Shown: positions 6,375 to 6,842 of the stretch, one piece after another
Numbering within the stretch: the stretch's first letter is position 1
Layout of the letters: every line of letters starts with the position of its first letter
Origin: an uncultured bacterium
GTDB taxonomy: Bacteria > Bdellovibrionota_C > UBA2361 > CAKMMH01
Direction: 5' to 3'
NCBI GenBank assembly: GCA_927798255.1
Contig: CAKMMH010000094.1
Span: forward strand, 1-6,842
Length of the DNA: 6,842 nt
Program-made: the position numbers and the translations under genes
Notes under the pieces: generated by a model
The model's input: only the letters and a program-made list of their open reading frames with translations
Told to the model about the DNA's origin: nothing
Databases searched by the model: none

Positions 6375-6403
6375 ATTTTATAGTAATATTAAGCAATTAA
6401 CAA
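6375..6403 (-). promoter_or_regulatory. Sigma-70-like promoter of the flippase-like gene
   Basis: The minus strand has TTGTTA (6403-6398, four of six to the -35 consensus), a 17-bp spacer, then TAAAAT (6380-6375, five of six to the -10 consensus). Transcription would start near 6368, giving a leader of about 47 bases to the ATG at 6321. This supports the flippase-like gene being transcribed alone rather than from the small reading frames to its right. Confidence 0.5.
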
Positions 6404-6472
6404 GGTAGAAGGTTTGAAGATAAAAATCTTAAAAGAAGCTAAATTCGCAAATCTGAGCATTTTAGGCACGCA

Positions 6473-6515
6473 TTTATAGTTTTATTTTTAGGGGGCAATA
6501 TTTTTAAACTATAAA
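6473..6515. repeat. 10-bp inverted repeat around a G5 run
   Basis: TTTATAGTTT (6473-6482) pairs exactly with AAACTATAAA (6506-6515), with a 23-base loop that contains GGGGG at 6491-6495. It lies in the 156-bp gap between the flippase promoter and the small broken reading frame, where I see no gene. On the minus strand it lies 45 bases after that frame's stop codon, so it could be a terminator for it, though no T tract follows the arm. Confidence 0.45.
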
Positions 6516-6559
6516 ATACATGCAGAGAAACTAAATAATAAAAAAATACTAAATTAATT

Positions 6560-6746
6560 TTAAACAGCCGCCTTAACTCTTTGAGCTTTTTTAGCTACAA
6601 TTAATTTTTGAGCAAGTCTTTTTAGTAAGTTCTCTTGCTGTTTCCTAAAATAATCTTCCTCTCGAAGATATCCTTTTGATTTTAAATAGAAATTTTTTCT
6701 GTTGTCATAAAAGCCTCTTTTTAAAGTAAAATCTTATTTTACTCAT
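6560..6746 (-). pseudogene. Small basic reading frame interrupted by a frameshift
   Basis: I do not recognise this protein. A start at ATG 6746-6744 gives M S K I R F Y F K K R and then a stop at TGA. Shifting frame by one base near 6713 opens a run to TAA 6560-6562 that reads F Y D N R K N F Y L K S K G Y L and continues with REEDYFRKQQENLLKR and LAQKLIVAKKAQRVKAAV. The distance from ATG to stop is 187 bases, one more than a whole number of codons, which fits a single-base insertion. The second part has no ATG, GTG or TTG start of its own. It is rich in Lys, Arg and Gln and looks helical, like a small ribosome- or nucleic-acid-associated protein. The 5' part overlaps the nested inverted repeat at 6705-6764. 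It could instead be non-coding sequence with a chance open frame. Confidence 0.4.
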
Positions 6747-6764
6747 AATTCTGGGCTTTTATGA
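6705..6764. repeat. Nested inverted repeat (hairpin within a hairpin)
   Basis: Outer arms TCATAAAAGCC (6705-6715) and GGCTTTTATGA (6754-6764) are perfect 11-bp complements. Inside them AGTAAAAT (6725-6732) and ATTTTACT (6736-6743) form a perfect 8-bp stem with a three-base loop. On the plus strand the outer arm is followed by TTTTTG, which resembles a rho-independent terminator for rightward transcription, but no rightward gene precedes it. On the minus strand it lies just after the gene ending at 6792, and could be that gene's 3' structure or the leader of the small reading frame. Confidence 0.6.
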
Positions 6765-6791
6765 TTTTTGCTTTAAGAAATTTTTGATTAT

Positions 6792-6842
6792 TTAAACTGC
6801 TTTATCGACACGAGGTTTCTTATCTTCCTCTCTTAACTTCTT
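6792..6842 (-). CDS. C-terminal end of a gene entering from the right edge
   Basis: The minus-strand frame from the window edge gives 16 codons, KKLREEDKKPRVDKAV, then TAA at 6794-6792. The tail is highly charged. It shares LREED and the RVxxAV end with the broken reading frame at 6560-6746, which could mean the two are related. Too little is present to name it, and a chance open frame of this length cannot be excluded. Confidence 0.35.
   Translation of the reverse strand, partial: KKLREEDKKPRVDKAV

Noticed and set aside
6414..6479. Plus-strand small frame starting TTG (MKIKILKEAKFANLSILGTHL), with AAGG eight to nine bases upstream
   Set aside because: Only 21 codons with a weak start and no recognisable family; chance is likely in this composition.
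6560..6746. Small broken frame as ribosomal protein bS21
   Set aside because: There is a faint resemblance (KGxLRE then an aromatic and Lys/Arg-rich tail), but spacing and key residues such as the YEKPS segment do not fit.

Overview
The window is strongly AT-rich bacterial chromosome (roughly 30% GC by eye) with dense, mostly intact housekeeping genes and one badly decayed surface-protein gene. Exonuclease VII large subunit, a two-domain Sua5-type threonylcarbamoyl-AMP synthase, an RmlC-like sugar epimerase and a TIGR00374/UPF0104-type flippase-like membrane protein do not fix the phylum. The decayed gene combines RCC1 repeats, a MopE-type Asp/Cys/Asn metal-binding motif and a Thr-x-Thr-x linker. 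I associate that combination with deltaproteobacteria-like and related uncultivated Gram-negative lineages (inference, low confidence). The standard genetic code fits every intact gene.

Layout from left to right. Positions 1-1056 (minus) hold the N-terminal 352 codons of xseA, cut by the window edge. Only 43 bp away and divergent, 1100-1933 (plus) encodes a six-helix membrane protein with a C-terminal zinc ribbon. A good sigma-70-like promoter at 1943-1971 precedes a two-gene unit, tsaC (2057-3040) and an RmlC-like cupin epimerase (ATG at 3056, ending 3595), 15 bp apart. A bipartite 30-bp direct repeat lies on each side of this unit (1991-2020 and 3615-3644).

From 3728 to about 5165 (minus) is a pseudogene of an RCC1/MopRE/Thr-rich secreted or surface protein, with seven in-frame stops and three frameshifts. 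Two of the stops are TGA at positions where RCC1 repeats have a conserved Gly. The intergenic stretch 5166-5316 has no gene but has a perfect 13-bp inverted repeat and a weak terminator-like hairpin. The flippase-like gene fills 5317-6321 (minus), with a good promoter at 6375-6403 and a 12-bp palindrome at its predicted transcription start. From 6404 to 6842 there is no intact complete gene: inverted repeats, a small frameshifted reading frame (6560-6746), and the last 16 codons of a gene that enters from the right edge.

Functional picture: DNA repair (xseA) and tRNA t6A synthesis (tsaC) are core functions. The epimerase-like and flippase-like genes both suggest envelope glycan or lipid metabolism, but they are separated by the pseudogene and lie on opposite strands, so a joint pathway is only a guess. 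I do not see a clear new defence or mobile system. The most unusual items are the structured decay of the RCC1/MopRE gene, the direct repeats around tsaC-epimerase, the nested inverted repeat at 6705-6764, and an RmlC homologue lacking residues expected for dTDP-sugar binding and catalysis.
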